Shown here piece by piece: positions 50,069 through 63,546 of a stretch of DNA of 64,000 bases (the stretch's first letter is position 1; every line of letters starts with the position of its first letter). This stretch comes from Batrachochytrium dendrobatidis JAM81. Its lineage: Eukaryota; Chytridiomycota; Chytridiomycetes; Rhizophydiales. A model generated the notes under the pieces. That model was not told the origin of the DNA. It saw only the letters and a list, made by a program, of their open reading frames with translations, and did no database searches. The translations under genes and the position numbers were made by a program. Where the stretch lies: positions 532,888 to 596,887 of the forward strand of contig NW_006281111.1 of the NCBI RefSeq assembly GCF_000203795.2, written 5' to 3'.

Positions 50069-50305
50069 GATGGCGTCAATCTGGCCAATCGATCTGGTTT
50101 AGGATAGTTTCTGCTGGTTTTTGTGTTGATGGGATAGCAAATGAGTTTTATATTTGAAAGTATTGACATAGATATAGTAAAGAGGATTAGAATGTATACT
50201 CTAGAATGACGGGAAATATTTAAAAGTGACAAAATGCTGTTTGGCAGTTGAGATGAAGCAAACTATCAAGTTTAACTGTTTAAATCTCAGCAAATTGATA
50301 GGAAT

Positions 50306-50565
50306 ATGTCGAGTCGCTTTAATGCATTCTCAAAAGTGAATTCAGCTACACAATCAATGCAAGACATTCACAACGGATGTACGTTTTTGGGTGATATTCT
50401 TACCAAATCAGAATTAATACAAACTAATATTTTGCTCGATTCCAACCAAAATGAGAATATCTTCACGTGATTTATTTCAAATCTGCTCAAGCCAAATCTT
50501 GATCTAGATCAGAGATACTGGAATTGCAGAGTGCAGCGTTGAGAAATCTTGCATTCTCCGACTAA
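50306..50565 (+). CDS. Small unrecognised protein, 72 residues
   Basis: Two exons, 50306-50466 and 50508-50565, with a 41-base intron from GTGATT to CTAG. The junction closes in phase and the second exon gives a sensible helical C-terminus (E-I-L-E-L-Q-S-A-A-L-R-N-L). The product is rich in Ser, Asn, Gln and Leu, likely alpha-helical or coiled-coil, with no signal peptide. It begins 237 bp from the divergent COQ5 start. It may be a small subunit of a multi-protein complex; I do not recognise it. Unspliced, the frame would stop after 54 residues. Confidence 0.4.
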
Positions 50566-50896
50566 TTCTTGATTGAATCAACACTAATAATGGCTGATCG
50601 TTGTCAGAGAATTAAAAAGTCAAATTCATTCCATCACAGCAAGCAACAAAAGGGATGAAAGATGGTCAGTAATCATCACCATCAGTGCATATCATGTTTT
50701 AGGGACACTTGCATACATTCACTCGACTGCAGTTTTGTGTAAGATCGAGGGTTACGTTTCTTGATATTCTTTTGTAAACAGTAGATTGTTTGCTGATTTG
50801 AATGCCAGAATTATCTATTGCTCGTGTACCGCGACGACAATCCGACTTGTTGGCACGACCAGTTTGTTGAACGACCTGTTGATGCTGTTGATTCAT
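50566..50896. other. Gap without recognisable gene
   Basis: AT-rich spacer after the small unknown gene and before the inverted TIR copy. Nothing recognised. Confidence 0.5.
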
Positions 50897-51293
50897 TAAT
50901 AGTATTCGTGTATAATGAAACACTAAACTAAAATACATGATAAAAAGTCATGGATTGGTGACGATCTTACTGGGCAACAATGTGTCCTCTGCTCATTCTT
51001 GCACAAAAACATTGTATAAATGCTCACATTCTTGTTCCAATACACTCCACATCCTGACATTGGTTCAACCTCCAAATTTCCTTTTTTAAACCAACTATTT
51101 CAAGCAAACATTGGGTGATCGCATAGAAACAGCTGTTGCATTCTTGAGATATTCTCTTGAACTAGAGCATTTTCGATATTAGAGTATAGTAGAGTTTCAA
51201 TAAAAGAAATAGTCAATATCGAACATGTAACGATAGTTTACTCTGGAGCAAGAGTCATTACAAAAGTTTCATTTTACGTGAATATGGCTTTTA
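50897..51293 (-). mobile_element. TIR transposon-like element, inverted copy
   Basis: Minus-strand copy of about 397 bp. Its left end, read on the minus strand from 51293, is TA-AAAGCCATATTCACGTAAA; its right end at 50897 reads on the plus strand TA-ATAGTATTCGTGTATAAT then GAAACACTAAA. Minus-strand body shows ATGCTCTAGTTCAAGAGAA, GAATGCAACAGCTGTT and ATCACCCAATGTTT, matching the plus-strand copy at 52022. The left internal half is deleted. Confidence 0.75.
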
Positions 51294-52021
51294 ATACAGG
51301 ACAACATTGATTTGATCTAGCGGCGATTGCTTGTTGAGCTTGGTACTGACCCTGTTCCGGTGCGAGAACTTTGGCGTTCCAGTTATAGTTTATGCTAACC
51401 CAAGACAGTCGTACAGGGTTGCAAACAGAAATGCATGTTTCCGAAATGCTGCAACAGTTTGCCAGATGCTGTCTGGATGTTTCCAAAACATGACGAGATT
51501 GGCCGAAACAAATAAATATTATGCGTTCTCATCCCTTTTGTCACTGATGAATCATCATTTGATATACTTGTAGATGGTGTAAGAAGGGCACAGAATGCAT
51601 CTTTTTTAAAATTGAGGCTGAGGCTTCAACAATGATGTATCATCGTTTGTCATGAGGTATACTGCAGCGGTGCTGTAGAACAGTGTTAGCAACTATAAAA
51701 CGATCAAGGCCTGGCACAATTGTGAGAGTAGACAACTCATCCTGCTGTTTGCTCAGAGATTGTGACCCATCAAGTGTGGGCATAAAATACCGGCATTCAG
51801 ATAGTTACTGAGAATCTGATTTTATTTTCTTTATTCTCACTCCTCTTGTTGTTAGTTGCGAGGATGAGAATGCAATATATGCTTGAATCAACAGACAGAA
51901 TGGCAGAGTACTCTACAAGGATCAGAGCAATCTAGTTTTTCAAACGATAAGCTTCGGCCACGTAAGCGGGAATGTTTCGGTCGAACCATTCCGATCCAAG
52001 CTGTATCAAAACAGGAAAATC
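51294..52021. other. Gap between two TIR elements
   Basis: Separates the inverted and direct TIR elements. Short open frames exist but have no recognisable motif or supporting splice structure. Nothing further supported. Confidence 0.5.
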
Positions 52022-52957
52022 TATAGCCGTACTCACGTAAAATGAAATACTTTTTTGTATCTACTTTGGATCACTGCCTCTATTTTGCTTTGGATAAACA
52101 ATGGTTAAGTGTCCGTTGTTTTCCTATTTGAAATTAGCTACACTGCCTCTTCAATTGATGCTCGATTCTTCCTTTCTGGAATCGCGCGCCGCATAAAACC
52201 ATTTATACTATACTAAGCTGCCAGCAGGATTGATAATAGACAATATAGAAGTGGTATAATGAAATCACACCTCGCGACATTGTTTGTTGAACAGTCGGCA
52301 GACCATGACGAATAGGTGAATTTGTGGCTTTGTGGCTTTATGGAATGATGTTGTATAGAATCAAATGAGCATGGATGCCTTTTTACTAGACTGATCTGAA
52401 CAGCCGTTTTCAATCTAATAAGCAGTGTTCATCATATGATGTTCACAATCAAGCCGTAGTTTGGATTGGGATTGATCTTTTTTGACAGTCATACGTTGTA
52501 CGATCACCCAATTTGAAACCAGGTTCATTGGGATCCAGATACTGGGGTTGACTGTTGATGTTGCCACTACAGTTCATTGCTGTATTCTAAAACTCGGATA
52601 TGCTCTAGTTCAAAAGAGCAAGGATAGCATGTTTCAGGAATGCAACTGTTGCTTCGATACCAATCACCCAATGTTTACTCAAATATTTGGATTTGATGAA
52701 AGGAGTTGGAGATTAAAAAAGCGTCAAAGATTAGAGATTTTCTGGAACCGTAATGCGAGTGTTGCTTTGAACAAATGTTCAATTGTTTATACACAATGAG
52801 CAAAAAAGGAGAAAGACCAACAAATGCTGCTAGGGAGTTCAAAAACAATGCACCCAGTAAATTTAGTGGAAACCGACATTCTCATGTCATGAGACTGGGC
52901 CGTTTATTGTGTTTGGCACCCTTATTTAGTGATTCATTTTATGTGAGCACGGCTGTA
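52022..52957 (+). mobile_element. TIR transposon-like element, longest copy with internal insert
   Basis: 936 bp with TA at each end. Left end TA-TAGCCGTACTCACGTAAAA; right end on the opposite strand TA-CAGCCGTGCTCACATAAAA: these two ends match best of all copies. Compared with the copies at 32957 and 35354 it has an extra block of about 250 bp at roughly 52170-52415, containing a GTGGCTTTGTGGCTTTATGG direct repeat. Two overlapping open frames of about 105-115 codons cross it, but none resembles a transposase I know. Confidence 0.82.
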
Positions 52958-53668
52958 ACCCAAGGATTAGAATCAAGGAGAAAAGCCAATGTAGGGAGGA
53001 CTGACAAAGGGAGTCTTGAATTCAGGTCGCTACAGAGTTGTTTTTTTGGAATTCAGAAGCAGCATATTTTAGAAACAAGCTGTGTAAAAGCTAACCAACT
53101 TGTGGTCAGTTGGGGTCTGTAGTTGGGCTATGCTTTTATAAAACAGATCTTGACTGTAAGAGCATTTGACAGATGGGTCTTGGTGGCAAATCACTGCTTT
53201 GCTATTGAGTGGGTAAAATATTGTAATTAGCAAGCACAATGGTGCAATGAGTATGCACAATGGCGTAGCTAGATATGGGTCATTAGAGCTGGAGTAGTCT
53301 AGTATAGAGAGTTGATAACTAGTAAGATATCATGCACGCCACGTGTATGATAGTCTGAGTCATACTAAACCTATTGATAGATTCAAGTTTTGGTCTAAAT
53401 GCAAAGGCCCCAGAAAAGCAAACCAATCGGAGCTACTCACATATGTAATCCCGTCCAAATTCGGCCACGTATATCAATTTAAGGGATACGAGTACCTCAG
53501 ACTTTAGCATCATCCGCCTTTTTTGATAATCAGCTCACTTTAATTTTCCGCTCCGCTTTGGACGCCGCTTATCCACTTGTAATTTATTATTTAACCCGAT
53601 TCTTCGTCACGATTCTTGTTGGCTTAAACCACCGCTTCAGCCTGACACCACAATCCAATACTTGCACA
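52958..53668. other. Upstream region of the Ran1-like kinase
   Basis: No gene recognised. The last 150 bp are C/T-rich with many ACCAC and CCGC words and lack ATGs in frame, consistent with a promoter and 5' leader for the kinase. Confidence 0.4.
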
Positions 53669-54997
53669 ATGCTACTTTCCGTTCCCAACATGTCTTCTGT
53701 TCAGATACCCCATGGTAGCATGAAGAACAATCAACCAGTTTCCAACGACCATCTTATCCACTCTGCATCACTTGGCACACTTGTTATCAATTCCAAGATT
53801 GGTGCAGGCTCATCTGCAGGTGTTTATACCGCACATTCACTAAACGACCCTTCCCAAGTATATGCTGTCAAGAGACTGCCTGTACGTATTTCCAAAGATC
53901 CCACAACAGGTGAAGTGTCTAGCCGTCAAGTGTCGGAGGCGATTCGCACCGAGATTCGGGCCATGTGTGACCTTGCTGATTGCCCGCTTGTAGTGAAATT
54001 ATATGACGTCGTCGAGTCACCCCATCATATTAATATTGTAATGGAACATTGCACAACGGACCTGCTTAATGCACTCAGTGAATACAATGAGAGTAACGGA
54101 GCAGCAGGAACTGTTCTTGCACGCACACTTATTCTACAAATGATGGATGCTGTGATTGATAGCCATGCGCGAGGTATTTATCATCGAGATTTGAAACCCG
54201 AGAATCTGCTCGTATCCCGTAGCCAAGGCACACTTAAAATCTGTGACTTTGGTCTTGCGACATATCAGCGACAGTCGTTGCAGTTTGGCTGTGGATCCAA
54301 CAGATACATGTCCCCAGAGTGCGCTCGTCCTGTGCAAGTCACGGTTCCCAGCTCTAGTGACAAGAACCGACTCAAGGTCAAACTGTTACCATACGACTGT
54401 GCTCTTGGTGATACTTGGTCAGTAGGCATTCTTATGCTCAACATTCTGACTGCCAAAAATCCGTGGGAAATGGCAGATGCACAAACTGATGTTAGCTATC
54501 GAGCGTATCTTGACAATCCAGACATTCTTGCTAATTGGTTCAATCTAGCACCAGAGATGGCGACTGTGATTCGAGGATTACTACATCCCGATCCAGCATT
54601 GCGCATGTCTTTACCACAGGCTAGATTTTCAGTTGCCAACATTCCATTAGTGCCATCCTTTTCAGCCCCAGTCTCGACTGCTGATACTCGAACCATTGAT
54701 TCGACCTCGATCCACACTCTGGATTCAAGCGCTTGTTCCGAAGAAAAGCACACAGTGGATCGCCACACCGAGCGTGAGGACACCTGCGAATCTACACAAG
54801 CATCTTCTGACACATGCAAGTTGTCTTGCCACTCTTGCATTCAATGTCAGCAATCGCAATCCATTTGCATTCCATCAACACCCCAAACCACTCCATTGCG
54901 TGGCCCAGTCATTCATTCCGGTTGCGTCAGTAAATTATCCGCACCCCAACAACGTTGTAACTCGCCATTGGTTCGGAGAATCCCTTGGCACTTTTAA
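53669..54997 (+). CDS. Ran1/Vhs1/Sks1-like serine/threonine kinase
   Basis: Intronless protein kinase of 442 residues starting at the ATG at 53669 (a second ATG at 53690 is also possible; the frame is open further upstream but without ATG). Kinase subdomains: glycine loop I-G-A-G-S-S-A-G-V (subdomain I, last Gly retained), V-Y-A-V-K-R with the catalytic Lys, catalytic loop Y-H-R-D-L-K-P-E-N, D-F-G-L-A, S-P-E-C (APE), and D-T-W-S-V-G-I-L-M-L-N. The segment A-K-N-P-W-E-M-A after it is typical of fungal Ran1/Pat1, Vhs1 and Sks1 kinases, which control nutrient response and, in fission yeast, entry to meiosis. The last 90 residues are Ser/Thr/Cys-rich and disordered. It is one of the few single-exon genes in the window. 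Confidence 0.9.
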   Translation: MLLSVPNMSSVQIPHGSMKNNQPVSNDHLIHSASLGTLVINSKIGAGSSAGVYTAHSLNDPSQVYAVKRLPVRISKDPTTGEVSSRQVSEAIRTEIRAMCDLADCPLVVKLYDVVESPHHINIVMEHCTTDLLNALSEYNESNGAAGTVLARTLILQMMDAVIDSHARGIYHRDLKPENLLVSRSQGTLKICDFGLATYQRQSLQFGCGSNRYMSPECARPVQVTVPSSSDKNRLKVKLLPYDCALGDTWSVGILMLNILTAKNPWEMADAQTDVSYRAYLDNPDILANWFNLAPEMATVIRGLLHPDPALRMSLPQARFSVANIPLVPSFSAPVSTADTRTIDSTSIHTLDSSACSEEKHTVDRHTEREDTCESTQASSDTCKLSCHSCIQCQQSQSICIPSTPQTTPLRGPVIHSGCVSKLSAPQQRCNSPLVRRIPWHF

Positions 54998-55567
54998 ATT
55001 GTCATCCTGACCATTCATTGCTCTTTGGTGCTTTGATACTGCTTGTTTGCCTCGTTCACATTCATCCGATTGCCTTTCACATTGCATGCTACACTAGTTT
55101 GCTGAGTCGTTGCTACCCAATATGGCTGTCATTTCTTTTAATAGTTTATACTTGCTGAAACTCGCAGTTTGCTTCTGCAGGTCTGTTGCTATCATTTAAA
55201 GACAGCAGCATCTAGATTCTGGAACACTATTCACTCCATCCATTTTGATATGGACTGCATGATGCACATATGCATCTGGAACCACATTGACCATTCGCAT
55301 GCAATCGTTTGCTTTTACACTTGTAAGATCGATTGCAAAAACACATTTGAATGATTTCTAAATCTTGGTTAGAATCCGACTTTTTTTAGTTGAATAAAAT
55401 ATACTTTTGGCCATCTTGGATTCTAAATGAGTGATATTTGCTTTGAGCTTTCCGGCACATGAGCCGAAGTTGAGTATTAAAAGCGATGAACAGAATACAG
55501 ACGATTGTTGCATTCAACATGAATTGGTTTTGGTTTGGGTTTGAATTCGTTAGTTTTTACCTTCAAG
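54998..55567. other. Gap without recognisable gene
   Basis: Kinase 3' flank and TrpRS upstream region. Contains a likely polyadenylation word AATAAAATATA near 55394. No gene recognised. Confidence 0.45.
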
Positions 55568-57180
55568 ATGACCGATACTTCAGATTCTCGACTTCAATCC
55601 CAGGAACAGGTTTCTACATCCGATACTTGTCAGCAAAAGATTGATCCTTGGACTGTTCAGGGTGCAACAGTCAATGGCAAACTGGTTGCTATTGACTACA
55701 CTAAACTCATTTCAGACTTTGGCACTAAACCCATCGATGAAGTGTTGTTGCAGAGATTAGAAAAACTAACTGGTGTCAAGCCTCATCCTTTCTTGCGTCG
55801 AGGTCTGTTTTTCTCTCATAGGTGTGTCTTGTCAGGTTTTATATCATTCTATATCGACTGTTTCAACTAGTCAGTCGGATTCATTGGTCTTTGTGCTCAT
55901 CCAAACATGTTGAATTTAGAGAACTCAATTTGATTCTTGACAAGTATGAGCAGGGAAAGCCATTCTATTTGTATACCGGTAGAGGTCCCAGCAGTGGCAG
56001 CATGCATGTTGGTCATATGGTTCCGTTTATCTTTTGCAAGTAATGTATCGTTTTATTGATTTACGTTTTGTTCAAGTTGGATATTCACAGCATTCGATCA
56101 TGTTTCATAGATGGCTGCAGGATGTGTTCAAGGCACCGCTAGTGGTTCAACTCACCGACGATGAAAAGTTTCTTTTTACTCCTGATCGCAAGATTGAAGA
56201 TTCTCGAGTCTTTATGATTGAAAATGCCAAAGATATCATGTCATTTGGTTTCGATCCAGAGCGTACATTCATCTTCTCCAATCTCGAATACATGTGTCCT
56301 CCGTTTTACCAAAATATTGTCAAGATCTCAAAAACAATCACTGCTAGTGTATCCCGTGCGACCTTTGGATTTACTGACAGCGATAATGTAGGCAAACTGC
56401 ATTTCGTGAGTGTTCAGGCAGCTCCCTCGTTTTCGAATACCTTTCCGCATATATTCGGACCCAAGGGCGATGTGCCTTGTTTGATTCCTTGCGCAATCGA
56501 TCAGGATCCATACTTTCGTCTGACTAGAGATGTTGCTTCAAAACTCAAGTATCCCAAACCTGCTTTGATTCATGCCAAATTCTTCCCTGCTCTTCAGGTA
56601 TGTCTGTTTGGCCAATACCCTACTCGACGTGTTGAAAAATCAACCCATCTCATTTAACCTAATCGCTATATTCTGCTATACATAGGGTCCGGGTACCAAG
56701 ATGTCTGCTTCCAATCCCAACTCTGCCATCTACATTAACGACACTTTGGCTCAGATCAAGAATAAAATTAACCGTCATGCCTTTTCAGGTGGCCAAGACA
56801 CTGCCGAGAAACACGCTGAATTAGGTGGCGATACCGACGTGGATGTCAGTTTCCAATACCTTCGTTTCTTTCTTAACGACGATGAGGAACTGGAAAATAT
56901 TCGTATTGCTTACCGTAGTGGGGCTATGAGCACTGGCGAGCTAAAGAAACGCTGTATTACTGTCGTACAGGAGTTGGTCGCGCCAGTCCAAGAGGTTTGT
57001 CTTGCACAACTACTGATGCATTTGTATTGATGTTTTGGAATGGGTTGTTGATCTCCTTGTTGCAATCACTAGAGGCGAAAACTGGTAACTGAGGAAACTA
57101 TCAAGTCCTTTATGGATCCCACCGTACCCAAAAAGTGTGATCTTAAACCGCCTACCAACGTAAGCATCAAGTCTGAATGA
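55568..57180 (+). CDS. WRS1: Cytosolic tryptophanyl-tRNA synthetase
   Basis: Class Ic aminoacyl-tRNA synthetase charging tRNA-Trp, 425 residues. Exons 55568-55821, 55920-56039, 56111-56597, 56686-56994, 57073-57180. Eukaryotic-type features: V-D-P-W-type element (I-D-P-W-T-V), [11 protein letters not shown], then [17 protein letters not shown] carrying the HIGH-like signature, and the KMSAS form of the KMSKS loop starting exon 4. C-terminal residues are basic (V-P-K-K-C-D-L-K-P). No mitochondrial presequence is apparent, so this is the cytosolic enzyme. Intron 4 has donor GTTTGT. A GTAAGC lies in the last exon near the stop (57160); splicing there would remove the last residues, so an alternative C-terminus is conceivable. 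Confidence 0.96.
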
Positions 57181-57288
57181 CAGTGCTGCCAAACACTAGG
57201 AAAATACATTTACAAACAAATCAACTAAAATATAGCTTGCAATGTTGAATAAAAAATACATTCCATTTGGTGAATAGCAGTTTTATTA

Positions 57289-60500
<3,212 letters not shown>

Positions 60501-60586
60501 GAATCAGATTGTATTAATAAGAAAGTGGAGTAAACCCGCAACACTGCAATTCATATCAAACACCCTAAAAACTTTTGATTTCCAAA

Positions 60587-60715
60587 AATATATTATTAAA
60601 GGGAATCTATTATTAAAGGGAATTGATTGTTGGAATTCATTACTAAAGAGAATCTATTATTGGAATTCATTACTAAAAACAATTCATTATTAAAACCAAT
60701 TCATTACTAAAGAGT
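60587..60715. repeat. Repeated AT-rich motif in the PCCA-PCCB shared promoter
   Basis: About six copies of a T-C/T-ATTA-C/T-TAAA word lie between 60591 and 60713, several as AATTCATTACTAAA, in the 333 bp between the divergent starts. Spacing is roughly 15 to 30 bases. They may be binding sites for a shared regulator or simply a decayed tandem repeat. Confidence 0.55.
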
Positions 60716-60833
60716 ACGTTATGAATTCTCTTTAGGTTTTATAAAACCAACTTTGTAATAATTTAAATGTTCAGATTAATGGCGTAAATCTTCAACTAAA
60801 ATTCTTTGATATTCAAGATTCAACTATTTCACC

Positions 60834-63127
60834 ATGACTGGTCTTGTTAGAGCATTTCCAAGACTATTGACTCGTTCAACTGCCTTGAATCAATTCTCCA
60901 GAGCATCTGTTTATCGCTCTACATCGACTGTTCTTCGTTCGCTGGCTACAACTGTTGCATCATCCGATCCTTCTGTCAAGGAAAATGTAATCCATTGTAT
61001 ATTCAACCCACATCAACTTGTATTCAATCAATATATTCCATCTCCTAGTTTCAATCAACCTTTTAGATCATTCTTATTTGTGTAAAATCTTGTCAGCTAC
61101 TCTCGGTCTTGCCTTTGAATCGCAAGATTGAGCCTCATCGATCTACATTCAATCATCCAATATCCATCACTTGTACTGATTCTATTCATACATATAGGCA
61201 GTGCTTTACAAGATCGAGTCAAAAAGAGCCGAAAGTAAACTGGGCGGTGGTCTCAAGCGTATCGAGGCTCAGCACAACAAGGTATGTTTTTAATCGCTTA
61301 GTTAATGTTGCTGATCTTGGGCTACTTGTTACTCGATATCTAACTGTTCATGGTTTGAATAGGGCAAACTCACTGCTCGCGAACGAGTTGATTTGCTGCT
61401 TGATTCTGGATCGTTTTGTGAATACGATGCGTTTGTAGAACATCAATGCCATGATTTTGGAATGGCAGACACAAAGGCAAGCATCTTAACCCTTGACTTT
61501 GTAAAATGTTTGCCAGTCCGAGTCAAATACTTGTCAAGATTAGATCACTTTGTGATCGGGAATCTAACTCGACAAATATATATTGTGCATGCTAGATCAC
61601 TGGTGATGGTGTTGTGACTGGGTATGGAACCGTAAATGGTCGCTTGATCTACGTTTTTAGTCAAGATTTTACTGCATATGGTGGAAGTCTTTCAAAGACA
61701 AATGCTCAAAAAATCTGCAAGATCATGGACCAGGCAATGCTTGTTGGTGCTCCTGTCATTGGCTTAAACGACTCGGGTGGTGCTCGTATTCAGGAAGGTG
61801 TCGATTCTCTTGGTGGATACGCTGACATTTTCCAAAAAAATGTGCTGGCCTCTGGTGTTATTCCTCAAATCTCTCTTATCATGGGTCCTTGTGCAGGTAT
61901 TCGCCTTATAGCCTCTAGCATTGGATCAGCGTGTTATTCATTCTATTGATTCATATATCTAGGTGGTGCGGTATACTCTCCGGCACTCACTGACTTTACA
62001 TTTATGGTGCGCGATACATCTTATCTTTTTGTTACTGGGCCCGAGGTTGTCAAGGCTGTCACTAATGAGCAAGTCACCCAGGAAGAGCTCGGTGGAGCTG
62101 GTCCCCACACCACCAAATCAGGTATCCATGTGATGATGTATATCTACGTTGTTCATGTGAAACTCAAATATTTATGCTTTTAATTAGGTGTTGCACATTT
62201 GGCCTTTGATAATGACATTGAAGCGCTTACTCGTCTTCGCGAATTCATCGACTTTTTACCACTTTCCAACCGTCATCCCATTCCTGTTCGTCCCACCGAT
62301 GATCTACCCAATCGCAAAGACTCTGCACTGGACATTCTTGTCCCTTCAGACTCTACTAAAGCGTATGATATCAAGGATGTCATTACCCGTGTTGTTGACG
62401 ATGGCAACTTTTTTGAAATCATGCCCGACTTTGCTAAAAACATTGTTGTTGGGTTTGGTCGTCTTGATGGTGAAACCGTATCCATCATTGCTAATCAACC
62501 CACTGTATCCTCTGGTGTTCTTGACATCAATGCATCCATCAAGGCTGCTCGATGGGTCCGGTTTTGCGATGCCTTTAATATTCCGCTTTTGACATTTGTT
62601 GATGTACCCGGTTTCCTACCCGGCACTGCTCAAGAGCACAACGGTATTATTCGTAATGGTGCTAAACTGCTTTACGCTTATGCTGAAGCCACCGTTCCCA
62701 AAATCACCGTCATTACTCGCAAGGCTTATGGTGGTGCTTACGACGTCATGAGGTAAGTCCTACCAATCAGACTAAAACATGGGTGATGCATGTACCAACT
62801 ACCGTGTGTACCATTTTGTATTGATGATCTATTAGCTCAAAGCATCTTCGTGGTGACATGAACTACTCTTGGCCAACAGGTGAAATTGCCGTGATGGGTG
62901 CCAAAGGTGCAGTCGAAATCATTTTTAGATCCGTCAAGGATAAAAGTCAAGCAGAAGCCGACTACATCACCAAATTTGCCAACCCACTCCCAGCTGCTCA
63001 GCGTGGATTCTTGGACGATGTCATCATGCCCTCTGAAACTCGAGCGCGAATCATTCGAGATCTAAAAATGCTCAAAACTAAAAAACTTGTCAATCCTTAT
63101 AAAAAGCATGGTAACATTCCTTTGTAA
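60834..63127 (+). CDS. PCCB: Propionyl-CoA carboxylase beta subunit, mitochondrial
   Basis: Carboxyltransferase subunit, 555 residues (human 539). Exons 60834-60986, 61198-61281, 61363-61476, 61596-61896, 61963-62121, 62188-62752, 62836-63127. The N-terminus is basic and Ser/Thr-rich (mitochondrial presequence). Landmarks: [52 protein letters not shown], and [11 protein letters not shown]. The ending K-K-H-G-N-I-P-L is diagnostic of PCCB. It joins the PCCA product in one dodecamer converting propionyl-CoA to methylmalonyl-CoA. Intron 3 probably uses a GC donor (GCAAGC after 61476); a GT donor 24 bp further would add eight residues. Confidence 0.96.
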
Positions 63128-63546
63128 TTGCACGGGGTTGTGGTTTGATCTCTGATACGTTTGTTGTATACCAATAAACAATCGTTTTTCGGCAAAAAAT
63201 CTTTGAATACTATTCAACTCGACTATCAGTTTAATCCATTCAATCATGTCGTACTTGTTGAACATGGATGGGTGGTGGAATGTTGAATTCGGATGATGGG
63301 ATCAAAGTCGTGGTTGGTATACCCTCTGCACATCAACTAGGCAAACAGCTAGCACTCTCCAATGTTTTCTTTACAAGTTATTCATCTTTTAAACTATTGC
63401 ATCATCATTCAATAAAATACAAACACTCCAATTTTAAAACATGGTTCAGAATAAAAATATGTTATTCAAGATAAATGCTAAATCCAATCAATGGTAAAGG
63501 AATGGTGAAAAAAACAGAATCAAATCAATAAAATGGATGTAAAGAA
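63128..63546. other. Convergent intergenic spacer
   Basis: 3' flanks of PCCB and the methionine synthase gene. AT-rich with AATAAA-like words; no gene, RNA or TIR repeat recognised. Confidence 0.5.

Noticed and set aside
52482..53122. Two overlapping open frames of about 105-115 codons as a transposase
   Set aside because: They lie in the TIR element and its flank, do not show DDE or helix-turn-helix motifs, and are not kept open in other copies.
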